From assembly GCA_024305405.1 (NCBI GenBank), contig JAKNDB010000086.1:496001-560000 (forward strand): 64,000 bases of DNA, in the 5' to 3' direction. Below the pieces are notes generated by a model, which was not told where the DNA came from, did not search any database, and was given only the letters and a program-made list of their open reading frames with translations. Origin of the DNA: Dirofilaria immitis (taxonomy: Eukaryota > Nematoda > Chromadorea > Rhabditida > Onchocercidae). Position 1 is the first letter of the stretch, and each line of letters starts with the position of its first letter. Shown here one piece after another: positions 1 through 11,899 of this stretch. A program made the position numbers and the translations under genes.

Positions 1-2672
1 GTTCTTCGACAACTCAAGTGCTATCATTTTTTGTTGTGACAAGATACACAAAAGAACTTCTCCGGAATAAACACTAAATTTAATAATTTATTCCTATGAA
101 TAAACAGCATACCTGGTTCCAAAATATCATTGGGTCGAGTAGTCACTACTAATTCTCTACCGTCCAAGTGCTTGATTACAAACTGACAACCACAAAGTGC
201 ATCGTTTAACGATATTTTCCTCAAACCAAACTTTTAATTTTTAAATTAACCAAAGCTAAAAAAACTTCAAAAATGATAATTGCTGAATACATACTATCAT
301 GTATTATACGACAGCTGTGTCTTACACTATTTCTTATGCCTAAAACTTACTTCTGCATAAGCAAATTGTCACCTTGTCGCTGGAATACATCGTGTGGTTT
401 GGATTGCACCACGATTATCACATCTCCTGGTTCAATTCCTGGCTATAAAAATAGATAAAATCAAACAAAAATTTCGAAAATTTCTACGGTTTCAGCTTCT
501 AAAGAATGCAGACCTCTTGATCGCCTTCACCCTAAAGCAGATCTTCTGTCCATCATGCATTCCTCTCTGAATGACCACTTCCAACATCTTTTTTCAGTTA
601 TAGTTTTCTCTCCTCTACATGTTTTGCATCGATCTTTTTCCGGTATTTTCGTTCCTGCAACTAATTCTACTCATAAAAACATGGAATGGCTAGCTCAAAA
701 ATTCCATGTTCCATACTCACAAAGAACGTGTCCCGAATGTATTGCTGGAACTGTTTTGAGTTTGTTTCCCTCATTTTAGCAATATTGTTACTGACGACAA
801 GAAGGCTCAATTTCTAAATATTTCAAAATCTTGAGTAAGTATACTGCAGTGTCATGAAACAAAATTTCCATAAAAGTGTTCAAAGATCCCTTCAACTGAG
901 CTTAAGCAATGTATCATTTTAGATACTATACACAGGTTCAAACCTGCTCCGTTGCAATCTGGGCATTGTATTTGCATTTGTTGGATCAAACCAGAACCAA
1001 GTTTCCTTATAATGTTCTTGACACCAACTCCACGACATTCTTGGCAGTCGTAGGATATTCCTTCTTTACCACCACGACTACAAAAGGTGAAAGAAGCTTA
1101 GGAACTATTTGAAAATACAGTATGAATAGTAAATTCAAGAAAACTTTACATGAATATAGGATGTAATTAAAATAGTGGATGAAATTCTGAATAACAGCTA
1201 AAGGATCTAAGACGCATTTATTTTTGTTCGGATGACAGCGAAGTACCTTATATCTCCGAAAGACAATAATTCCAAACTAAACATTAAAATCTAATTTAAA
1301 AGAAACAAGAATAGAAATATCCAGTTTTATTCGAATCAAAACTTCAATATTAGACCTTCAACAGAGACATATCCATACTACTACTTATTACTATATAACG
1401 ACTATTTTTACAGTAATATGACGCCATAAAAACTACTTTTTAATTTATTGATCGATATGACAATAAAAGTGTCATTAAAAACAGGATATTACAATTAACT
1501 ATGTATTTTTGTAGATAGTCCGGAGATTTGCATGAGGATTTTTAATAAATATATTAGGCATAAAATCATCGTAACTCCTCAATCGCAAACATCATATTTC
1601 CGCAAATGCCACATTAAACATTCTAAGCGATGTCTAAACTCGAAAAGAACTGTCTGAAAACTTCATTTGAGAAATGAAGTAGAATCTAGGCCTGAAAGCA
1701 TCCATTTCAGGCAAATGTTAGTTTCGAACATGCCTAAGCTTGCGGTGATGACATGATATTTTCTTTGACTGATGAAAACAACTAAAAATTTATCGCTAAG
1801 AGAAATTGTCAGTCACTGAAGAAAACTGCACGCACTTTCTTTCATTTGAATGGAAAAAAGCTCACTTGAAATACATATAGTATATATTATTACTCTTCTT
1901 TAATTTCTGAAATAACTCTTCATACATCATTTACTTACCCATGACAACTACTACAAATCACTCGTTTTGATAGCTGCAATTTAGATTTTTGCCATTATAG
2001 AGATCTTCCAGTGATACTTTTTAGTGGATGGGCCATATCCTGACCGCGCATTTTTCTCCGTCGTCCGCCACCACCGCCGAAAAGTGACGAAAGCGGACCA
2101 CCACCAAATAATGTTGAAAAAGATCTTCAGCACCGGAAAAACCTCCTGCAATAATACACCATTACACTGTGTTAAACTCAAGCAAATGTTACAAAAATCT
2201 CATTTGGAAGAAGAAAACACACAGATATATATATATATTTTTTTGATATATTTTTCACTTACCGCTATCACCTTCCTTGATACCATCAAGTCCTCTAGCG
2301 TCATAAACTCCTCTTCGATCCGGATTACTTAACACTTCATAAGCAAACGATATTTCCTTGAATTTTTCACCATGGGATGGATTCTTATCAGGATGATACT
2401 CTTTTGCCAAGTGTCGATAAGACTAAAGATTAATTTAAAATACTAACAGCGCATCAGAAAAAATCTTTCGTGGCTGATCTGGTTTTTAAAATAGAAACAC
2501 ATTATTTTATTACCCTGTCCTTTTTTCTTTTTGATAAGTATTTACTGTGCATCAAAAAGTTACTCTTAATTTCATCTTCGGTCGCATTCGGTTTCACTTT
2601 CAAGATATCATATAGTGTTGTGTCCACCGGACCATTCATACGACCGCCACCGTTCATTCGATGAAAAAACAT
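1..2672 (-). CDS. dnj-19: DnaJ homolog subfamily A member 2-like co-chaperone (partial, 3' end outside window)
   Basis: Type I Hsp40 that stimulates Hsp70 ATPase and delivers cytosolic clients. Seven exons are visible: 2564-2672, 2263-2422, 1939-2145, 944-1077, 514-654, 351-442, 113-219; the last exons lie beyond base 1. The order fits DNAJA2: J domain with YHPDKNP, Gly-rich linker ([19 protein letters not shown]), four CxxCxGxG-type zinc motifs ([33 protein letters not shown]), then the C-terminal client-binding domain ([17 protein letters not shown]). The ATG at 2672 is chosen because the J domain follows; 2657 is a possible alternative. The frame breaks in several places: a T run near 2113, A runs near 2026, 1984 and 582, and a G run near 531. 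Exons 3 and 5 become multiples of three once these are corrected. The exon 1/2 junction also fails to join in phase. Sequence error is more likely than decay because the protein is otherwise highly conserved. Confidence 0.9.
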
Positions 2673-2744
2673 TGTTGCTTGGTTCTCTCAAAAATGCCTT
2701 TATAGAATAATTAAAGAAATGAAACCTATCCGTCGAAATTCGCA

Positions 2745-3497
2745 ATGGAATCTGAAAACAAAAATATACCAAGTAAATTTCAGCCCGTTGCAAAAGCTCC
2801 TTTCAACCGAATAGTACTACACCAGGATGGTAACCGAACACTCCTAGTTATAAATCCTGCAGATGATAATGCACATAAAGAACATCCCTCGAAGCTGAAC
2901 TGCTGGAAAGGAAGTCATGCTATAAAGTGGCATCTTCATCCTCAAGTATCACTGACGCCCAATCGCAATGCCGAAGCAGTTTTCATTCAACTTAATTATA
3001 TGCTAGACTAACACTGGTCAAAAAGGTGGGAAAGAGAGAAGGAAAATCTAATGAATATTATAAACAGAATGACTGCATATGCTAAATCAACAAGGCAGCG
3101 ATCCATGTTTCCTTAGACTTGATTAGATGATCTTTTAGAATATTTCCAGTCTGAACATCTCAAGTCCAGAACGTCCCTTTGCCTGGAAAATATCAACCTG
3201 AAATGATAAGGTACTATACAGACTAGCACCATCCCATCCGCTAGCACAATACCCTCTTCTTCGCTCCCTTTCGTAGAAAGTTCTAGTTCCAATATCGTCC
3301 CATTGTCATAAGTTATGGTAGAGCGACGCTATGACGCCGGCCACCTATTGCAGCACAAAGTCGTTCTGGAGGATCGTGAAATTAATGATATGAACTGGGT
3401 GGGGTGGACGGGGAATTTTCATGGTAATGCCTGTTTTTACTTTTTTGTTTTTATTTGCATGTTTAGGTTATTCGTCAGCATGCTGAATTATTGCTAA
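2745..3497 (+). pseudogene. coding-like reading frame with in-frame stops, unrecognised
   Basis: A single plus-strand frame starts at ATG 2745 only about 70 bp from the divergent dnj start. It is open for 88 codons to TAA at 3009. The same frame then continues with coding-like composition: a Lys/Arg-rich piece beginning HWSKRWEREKENL, a Ser/Thr/Pro piece around 3221-3289, and an 88-codon-downstream piece starting MVERRYDAGHLLQHKV at 3315 that ends at 3497. At least five stops interrupt it (about 3009, 3114, 3120, 3210 and 3288). I see no convincing introns that would remove them, and no recognisable domain. It could be a decayed gene, a multi-exon gene whose introns I cannot place, or chance. 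Function unknown. Confidence 0.3.
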
Positions 3498-3499
3498 AT

Positions 3500-5990
3500 G
3501 TTGTTACGTCTCATCAGAGTTTAAACATCCACAGAAGAAGCCATAATTATAATATAAAGATGAGAAGAATAGCATTACAAATGAAAGATCACCCAAAGGA
3601 TATAGTGATGAGAAAGTAATTATGTGTTACCGTAAAATTATATATATGTATGCATTGCACTGTGATGAGGTATACAACAGTTAGAAATTAGAATTACTAA
3701 TTTATATAGATTCCATTCATGTGGACATTATAATTTATGATTGTAAATATCAATTTACAATCATAAAGTTCTATCTTATCGTTTGTATTTCATCGATTTC
3801 TTTCAATTATGTCGAGTAAAACGGGCAAATTTCTGAGTAATTTCGATCCATTCTTTACTTAAGCAGTCATTGGACATTGTAAACAGTCGTTGTGTGCACT
3901 GCAACATTTCCCGTATAAATGTTTTTTAAATATTTCAATCATTCTCGTTTGAAATAAGAAGGAAAGCCACTGTGCAGTAATTTATTCGAAAAAAGATTCG
4001 AAAATATAATCATCTCAAATAATCAAGTCTATGATGAAATATTCTTAGTCAGTCATCCTGAATATTGTCTTATCACTGCACAATGCGATATTTATTTTTG
4101 TACCGGAAATTTTTTTTTCCAGAATTGCAATTTAGTTTTCCCCAATTGCTCTCTGCAAATTTATTACAGGTGATGAGAGAAACAGTTACCCTGGTAAGCA
4201 TGAGCTGGAAAATTATCGCTGTAATACGACGATTGATTCATCAGGAGCTTAATTAATTAACATAACTTGTCTTTCGCAGTTTATATACATATACTTGCCT
4301 TAATCTGATTTTTTAAGCATTATTTGGAAATAAAGAGAAATAAAGTTAGAGCTTGACATGATAGTAAAATCACATTCTGTTTTCCCACCAACTCCTCACT
4401 TAGTAACCACAGTTCTTTGTTATTAATTAATAAGGTCTATTGTTGCGTACTGGCATATTTCGTTTCGATGGATTTACCATCTACTTGTGTTTTTCTTGTT
4501 ACTTTCATTTTGGCATGTATCTGAATCTTTCTTTTCAGTTAATCGTCAATTCACACCTTGTATTATCTGATTCAAGTACAGACTATAATTTTTGAAATTC
4601 AACAACACGTTTCAAATTCGAAATTATACTTCTATTCAGAATTATCTGAAGTCTGACAAGCTGATAAATAAAAAAGGAGTTAACGAATGTAATAATTGTT
4701 TTATGGTATTTTTAACCGAAACAGATAATTCTAAATATTAATTTTCAAATAACTCACCTAAATAAAAGCATTTTTAGAAATTAAATAAAAATGTATCCAG
4801 ATTTTCGATAAAAAGAAAAAATCTCTGCAAAATAAATGACACGACATTGTTTATCCTGTAGCAGCTGCTGGAGACAATTATTTTTTCCATTGCAATCAGA
4901 CGAACTGTTTTAGAATTTATAATTATGTAAAATCAAATTTGCCACTGTAGCATTTCATAATTGAGATAAAGGAAGATTATGTTTTATGCAGGGGCATTCT
5001 TCGGGTGAGGCACAAGCAGCCAAGGGAAGTATGAGAGCCAAGCACAAGATGTTTCCTTATATATCAGCATCAAAAGAGGGGATTAAGAGTGTGAACTCGT
5101 AGTTATGCGATAAACATAGTAAATATAATGACATATGTTAATGTAGCGATATGACTATAACGTTGCATAATAATTTTAATCATCACGGAGTTCTTTCATA
5201 ATTCTTATTCTGACAGAAATGAAATCATGAACAACAGATGAACATTTATTTTAATATGATATAAGTGTAAACTTATATTAAACTCAAACAAATATTATCG
5301 AAAAAGTACCGAACTGATGGAGTATCTGGTATCAATAATCCTAGAAGTCATATGTTCATTCTAATTTTTTCAATTATGCAATATCAATATTAGAGGCGTA
5401 TTCTACTTATTGTAAAATGTACAGCTTGAAGGAATTTTCAAAATCAACTGTAATATGAGGTTTGGATTTACGTTCATCCTTCATACGTCAGAAATCAAAG
5501 AAACTGAATATTTCGGACATTTTATTGGTTATAAAATCAATCTGCTCATCAAACTAATTTTAAAAGAGACACTTCATCTCATAAAATTATTAAAAATGTT
5601 TATAGCGGAAATACATTGAATAATAACCATCAGTTAATATGCGAGGATTTTTGAAACTATGAGATGATATTTACCTGAATGCGATATAACACTATAATGT
5701 CTTGTCTATGCTTGATGAGCTTTTACCAATTTCTGGATTATTTAATATAGTCTACAAAACTGCGTGTTGTAAGTTGCAATATACTAGCATCAGAAGCAAT
5801 GAATGACCGAATATCAGTGTGATATTTTCTCAATCAATTTTCATCTCTCCTTCTTTTAAACACAATAAAGAAAGCACCTATCTGAGAAAAGAATAGTAGC
5901 ATCTGAATTATGGAAGCTACTGGATTTTCCGAAGTAAATTGCTTTTGAAGATTTTAATAACATATCGAGCGAAGAGCTCATTTTCACTTA
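3500..5990. other. non-coding A+T-rich stretch
   Basis: I see no conserved coding exon or RNA gene here. The only ordered structure noted is the short perfect palindrome at 3735-3766. Confidence 0.5.
3735..3766. repeat. perfect 14-bp inverted repeat with 4-nt loop
   Basis: Arms TTATGATTGTAAAT and ATTTACAATCATAA are exact reverse complements separated by ATCA. It lies in non-coding DNA. It is short for a miRNA precursor and may be a chance AT-rich palindrome or a binding site. Confidence 0.7.
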
Positions 5991-5997
5991 GTTTTAA

Positions 5998-6798
5998 TCA
6001 TAAAATAAAGATAATCGGTACTGCAATAGAGATAATGATTGCAAAAGATGTTGAGGCAGCATTGCACAAATCTCGATCATCGCAACAGCAAAACATTGTT
6101 TTGCTACCGAATAATTCTTGCTCTATGCATTTGTTTCTGTTAAGCTGAAAAGCAAGCATTTTCAATTGATGAGGTGAATAAATATGCCATACACTCTAAT
6201 TAAAACAAACTAGCACCTATAAATCTCAAGTATTACTTGCGTGTCATTTTAAAAAGTTTTCCAAGATCCTTATCAACATTATTTTTCTTGCTCTCAATAT
6301 TCTGATAAGGAATATTCGTTAGCTATTCTTGAATATTAGCGCAAATAGAATAAAGAGTAAATTCTTGTAGAGGAAGAGATGAAATACTGTTTAATTTCTA
6401 CTCCTATCAAGAGCAATCGATATCATTGTACTTATACGTAAACTAACCAAGCAATTGCTGACATTTATTATCTTGACAATTCTAATAGCAAAGCTTCTAA
6501 ACTATAATCATAATAGTAGTTATAGTTGTCTTCCAACAGTTAAATTATGTCTGACATGACAAAGACTGAAACTGACATAACAGCGTATTGTAGAGCATCC
6601 AGCCTTTTTGACTGTACTTACTAAATTGACATTAGCCATGGCACGATAGCACGAATCGGATTGTTTACTGCAAACTTCTTTCGTTGTACCAACTGTCTGA
6701 CCACGAATGACGGAGAAACCCGTGTAGCATTCAAGTGAACTGACGACATTCCACAGCAATGACGCATGTAATAGTGAAAAAGTTAGTATTATTATCAT
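5998..6798 (-). CDS. secreted/GPI-anchored ET-module cysteine-rich protein
   Basis: Two-exon gene, 122 residues: exon 1 6577-6798 (donor GTCAGT), exon 2 5998-6144 (acceptor TTTTCAG), joined in phase 0. The protein opens with a hydrophobic signal peptide (ILTFSLLHASLLWNVVSS). One ET-module-like cysteine pattern follows: LECYTGFSV, a C-x6-C pair, KKAGCSTIRCY, then KCIEQELF and FCCCDDRDLCN. A hydrophobic tail (SFAIIISIAVPIIFIL) runs to the stop, typical of a GPI signal or single membrane anchor. ET modules are a nematode family of small extracellular domains with a three-finger-like CCC...DLCN ending; their molecular roles are largely unknown. The second exon was found only by searching for the missing CCC..DxCN ending, and its phase matches exactly, which supports the model. 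No partner gene is adjacent. Confidence 0.8.
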
Positions 6799-6799
6799 T

Positions 6800-9700
6800 G
6801 CATAAAATGATCGAAGAAATAATTGTTCGCTTTCGATAACTGTTGAAAGAAAAGTTTCTGTTTTCTGTAATTCAGTAATTCAGCAACATTGAACGTTTTG
6901 TGTCATAAGATTATAATCTCTGATCTCTTGATCTGACAAAATAATATAACATTTTCTCGCTGAAAGCTGTTTTTGAGAATCTTTGCTCAATTTGATTACA
7001 ATGGAAAAGTTCTAAGAAGACAAAGGTATTAATGAAAAAAGTTGGAAATATTTAGAGTGAGATGATAAAAGAAACAAGTTTGCCGAAGCAAGCAATCGGT
7101 AAAATGAAAAAGGGATGATAAAATAGGTGCGTGCTGAAACGACTGAAACGAGATAGATGATGAGGAATAGAACGATAGGTTTGCTATTTGATTGCACTAA
7201 GACATTTTCTGTATGATTAATACAATGTTATATTTTTTATTTTGTATGATTCATGGGAAATGCTTTCTGTAACTATTTATATATATCTGCGAATTTACAG
7301 AGCCTTAGAAGGTTAGGTAATTAAGATAGACAGTTGTGTTTTGGTGAATACTTTCATTTCAATATTCGCAGAAACTATGGTTAACAAATTAATGAAGAAT
7401 TTGTTAACTGCGACACGACGACTAACCATGTGCTATTTAAAATAAAAATCAGATATTGGAAAGCATAACGGGATGAATTGAAAAGGATTAAAACAATAAG
7501 AGAAAATATACAGCTACATGAGATCATTCAGGCGGCATGAATAAATATTGTATTTAAACCATATGTATTGCACTCCCTCAAATAAAGTACTAATTCTTTT
7601 AAAGAAACATTCAATCATTTATGTTAACACAACCTCATCGAACGACTGATTATTCATCAATTGGTTAAATCGCTGAATTGTCGCATCGTTAGTCAACAAT
7701 GGACATGCAATTTGTATTATTAAAGAAAAAGTAAACTATCTGAGCGGAGCTTGAAATTATAATTCAGAAAACATCAGATTTAATTTTTTTCTAATACCTT
7801 CTGAATCTATCTATGTAATTTCAAAACTAGTCAAGTGCTGACTGTTTAAAAAGAGGAAAAAGAAAGCTCCGAGAAGAAAGAAAGGACCTATTTATTCATT
7901 TTGCCTACACTGGAATTTATTAAATATTTCAGTTTGGAAGTTTGCTTAAATTACGGATCTGAGGTGAATTTAAAAAGTAATAAGGCATTTTCTCTCGCTC
8001 ATTTCAATCCATTTCCTTATCTTTAGAGGCTTATGATCATTGCTCCGAATAATTCTAGTCTAGGTAATTCCATTTAAAGCAACAAAAAAACAAAACGAAA
8101 AAAAAAATCATTTCTGTTCGTTGCATAAGCTTGCGAAACTTGTAACTTATGAGTTGTGAAACATTTAGAAAGTACAAAATATGAAAATTAGTCATCAAAT
8201 AGTTATTAATAAACAATCCGTTTTCTCCTGCTTATCGACTTCTGCTCTAAAAATTATTTTTCCACTGCGGATGATTCACTAAGTTTAAATTCCAATTAAA
8301 TTTATTTGCTACGCCTTTTTATTTGCTTCCATATGCTTTCCTTATTTATGAAAAGTGGAAAATTTTGAAATTTTCTGAATAATCGAATTTCGCTCAATTA
8401 AAAAAATTTGCTGTGATGATTACTTACTGATGATATACATGTATGTACTCATATAGAGATCGCAGACTTTCGGCGAATTTCGATTAAAATAAATTTTCAA
8501 TAAGATAATCATTAAAAGAATTATATCTTTACATATGTACACACATGCATTCGAGCGTTGAATGTAAAAGAGTTCTCAATAAATGCACATGTTTGCACTG
8601 TTACCGGAATGCTGGAATATCCAACTATACCGTGGAAATCACTTGTCGAGGTTACTCTCTCCTAAAATATAATTCATTAGCTATTCACAGGCTATATTCA
8701 ACAGTTTCTTCATGGCAAATCCAGCCAACGTAAATGTGAATTAGCTTATGCTTTAAGATGAAAGGATATTTCTGCAGTATTTTACCAGTGTTTCTTTCTT
8801 TTCAGGGAGTATCTTTTTTAATGATACGAAGGTCAACACAAGGTTAAGTCTCCACATTTCTTAACATCTGTTTAAAAGAAGAAACACACGGCAGAATCAA
8901 CAGCGCTTAATTAATTGATAATCAAGATGTGTTCACTCTCAGATTTTTAGTTAACAATAAGCAGAGAACTGCATTCAGCAGTTTTAATATAAAATAAAAT
9001 ATTGCTGGCAACTGAAGCGGAATTACTTCATATTATTGCTGCGTAATTGTTATTCACATCTATAAGTAGTATTGTTAATATTTTAAAACGTGATATTATG
9101 CTGACTATGAAAGTTGTACTGTTATGTCATCAAAATGATCTCGTAAAGATCATACTTGAACAACACTTTTCTATGTTACTTTATGTAAATACATAAAAGT
9201 TTAAGTCGAGTCGAGAAAGACAAGCAATATAGCTCCGTTAAATAATTATTGCTAATTTTATTCATTAAAAATCTTGACAGGAAAACAAATATGATGATGA
9301 ATTTTGAGAATTTGATCATTTGAAGAAATTTACTTGGAAAAATAAGATTTTGATAAATTGATTGATAAAAATCATCAAATCAATCTTTTCTACTTGTAAT
9401 GATGATTTCCTGAAATGATATCTTGGAACTCAATCTAAAAATATCGTTATTGTTGATTGCAACACAAGTACATCTGCATCGTTAACATTCTAAATTTGTG
9501 ATACATAAAAATAAAAGACATTATTAATGTCATGATAAAATCATTTTTATATATACATAACATATACGTCCACATCAGATTATCGAATATTTTTATCATA
9601 TCATAGAAAACTTGTATAAATAAAGTCAATTACCTGATTAAATGAATAAGAAAAAGACAAGAGAATAAATATAAGTATCTAATTAAAATAACGCTGTGAA

Positions 9701-10500
9701 ATTATAATCAACTACCACTGGATTACGTAACGTTGCTTAAAATTTTTGATATAACAGTGAAATGACACAAAAATTGTTCGCTACTTTTAATATTCAGAAT
9801 TCATTTCAATTTTCAATATCGCTATTTAATAATCCATATTATTGTATGTGAACAGTACTACCGCCAACTTTTTGAATTATTTGTTTTTATGCAAGAGGTG
9901 AAGAACTGTGACGCTCTATAGGGGTTCAGCCAGTCTCGACATACATTGGTTTGTATAAACCGTGCGGATTGACATTACAGAAAGGATATGCAATCTGTTC
10001 TAACGACAACAATAGAAATATGTGTTTTGATATGTCATCAAGACGGTGATACCGCTACTGGAAGGATTATGATGATATCCATACTTGCTTTTTGATGCTA
10101 CCGATTCTAATTTTTTGTTCGAATAATTTATGAAATTATCTTATTTAGAAATTCTCCATCTGTTTGTCTACAATTTCTGACTACTTCTCAATCATAAAAG
10201 CATATTTAACTGCACAGATTGTAAAATTGTTCCATAAGCTGACTTTTAATCGTTTAATACAAACATTGAACCTTATGCCCAAAGTTTTCTCTGTTGAGAC
10301 AAATTTTGATATTCTTTAAAAATGGCCATTCCGTGGTTGATAAATAGCAAGTGATTATTAAAAGACTTGTCTTCAAGAAGAGTAGACGAATATCGAAATA
10401 TTAGTGAACTCAAGAAGCTTATCAAAATTTGACAAATTTTTGACAAGCTGGCAACTCTTCCAGTCGATTTATTCTCTTAGATTGTCTTCCGATTATGAGG
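6800..10500. other. non-coding stretch without supported genes
   Basis: A+T-rich sequence with scattered short open frames. None has a conserved domain, a consistent splice pattern or clear codon structure. A 61-codon hydrophobic frame at 7012-7197 begins with GTG and was not accepted. Confidence 0.5.
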
Positions 10501-10517
10501 AATTACTGTAAACAAAA

Positions 10518-11297
10518 TGATGCCTTCCATTGGCAATGAAAACGATGTCTCCAAGGTTCTCAAATCTGCTAGTGAGTCAATCGCTGATACAATCTTGAAG
10601 GACATCCACATTAGATGATTGACACTTAAGATTGTTGCAAAATAAATTTCCGTAAGTTTCCAAAACTTTTTGAATCCGTCATTTTCAAAAACTTTCAGAT
10701 TCAGAAATCAAAAATTTATTCTGTATTTGATTTAAATTTTTCTACACTTCATCTTAATCTTTCTTTGAAACAACTGTGCTCTGAGAACAAAATCTTAAGA
10801 ATTTGGAAAGGTGAAAAGAAAATTTTTGCATGTTTACGTGAATGTTATTTCAGAAGTATGTGAAGTCCTCAAATATATTGAAAAATTTTTTACTTCTATA
10901 AATCAATAATAACTAAATTATTAAGAGATATTTGTATAAAACGGAATAAAAGTGATAGGTGTTATGAAAACAGATAACAAAGACAAATCAGTTTTGTAAA
11001 CAAGTTAGCGCTTGATCGTATTCAAAAACATCTTCAGCGTGAAATCGAAAATTTGAATAACCCAGATGATATCAGACGTCCATGTGATCCAAGATGAAGA
11101 AACTAACAATTGCAGTAACAGCTGTATCAGTTGTTACTGATAATGCTTTTCGTTTCCTAAATCATTACGGAAGATTTTTCAACTTAAATAGTAAATATTT
11201 CAATAACATTCAACACGCTCTTCTAGCAACAATCATGAACAGAAGAAGAAGTAGCCTGATGCTTCCTTCCATTAGCGCTCAGCAAAAGATTGCTTAA
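10518..11297 (+). CDS. unresolved coding-like pieces, unrecognised protein
   Basis: Three stretches look protein-coding in composition but do not join cleanly. The first begins with ATGATGCCTTCC near 10518 and encodes about 33 residues (starts MMPSIGNENDVSKVLKSA). The second, about 10995-11090, encodes a charged segment (KLALDRIQKHLQREIENL then NNPDDIRRPCDP). The third, 11094-11297, encodes a segment ending MNRRRSSLMLPSISAQQKIA. Possible donors are GTGAGT near 10573 and GTAAGT near 10650. A one-base shift near 11090 would extend the second piece. I recognise no family. It may be one small gene with sequence errors, or a decayed gene; no function is assigned. Confidence 0.3.
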
Positions 11298-11559
11298 GTA
11301 CCGTCTTCTACTCCTCGTTAGAAACACGATGAATAAGCACTCCCGTAGTTATATGGCCAAGTATTTAGGTTTAAGTGTCCTCTTTGACAAATAATGATGA
11401 GCTCATAAAATAGACATTCCACTTCATTTTATTGTCATTTCCAGCCAGAGGCCAAAAGAAGAGTTGGTTGATCTGTTACTATATTTTACACATTTCTTTC
11501 TTCAGTAACTGTTTCATTTTCTGGCCATTTATGATCGCTTTCTGGCATAAATTTCGCGT

Positions 11560-11850
11560 TTAAATTGAATAAAATAGTAGTTCAGTATGGATCTCACATA
11601 TGTCCCATAAAAAAGATGTTTGGCAGAGGATAGAAAGGGATGTCTCATGCTCTTTGCTGGAAATGGCTAAGAAATTGGTGGATGAGGAGTGAACGAATTG
11701 ATTGGGTAGGGTTACGTAACATTGCATCTGAAGGCCATAGGGGTCAACACCTGCGACAACCCGCAACAACCATCTGCACAATTTTGGCAGGGTTACTGTA
11801 GCTAATATTATGAAGCAAACAATACCAAATATTAGCGAAACATGATGCAT
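11560..11850 (-). CDS. possible small secreted protein, unrecognised
   Basis: A 96-codon frame starts at an ATG at 11850 with a good signal-peptide-like start (HHVSLIFGIVCFIILATV). The remainder has scattered cysteines and no domain I know. A different frame of the same segment also looks Cys-rich (reads CQNCADGCCG) and could follow an intron using the GTAACC donor after the signal peptide. The correct mature frame is therefore uncertain. No neighbouring gene helps to assign a role. Confidence 0.3.
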   Translation of the reverse strand: MHHVSLIFGIVCFIILATVTLPKLCRWLLRVVAGVDPYGLQMQCYVTLPNQFVHSSSTNFLAISSKEHETSLSILCQTSFLWDICEIHTELLFYSI

Positions 11851-11899
11851 GCTTTTTTGCTTGTATTAATAACTGCAATGTGAATTTGCTAATAGATCT

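Noticed and set aside
7012..7197. 61-codon frame that looks like a signal peptide plus short secreted peptide
   Set aside because: It begins with GTG, not ATG, has no acceptor directly upstream and no recognisable mature peptide.
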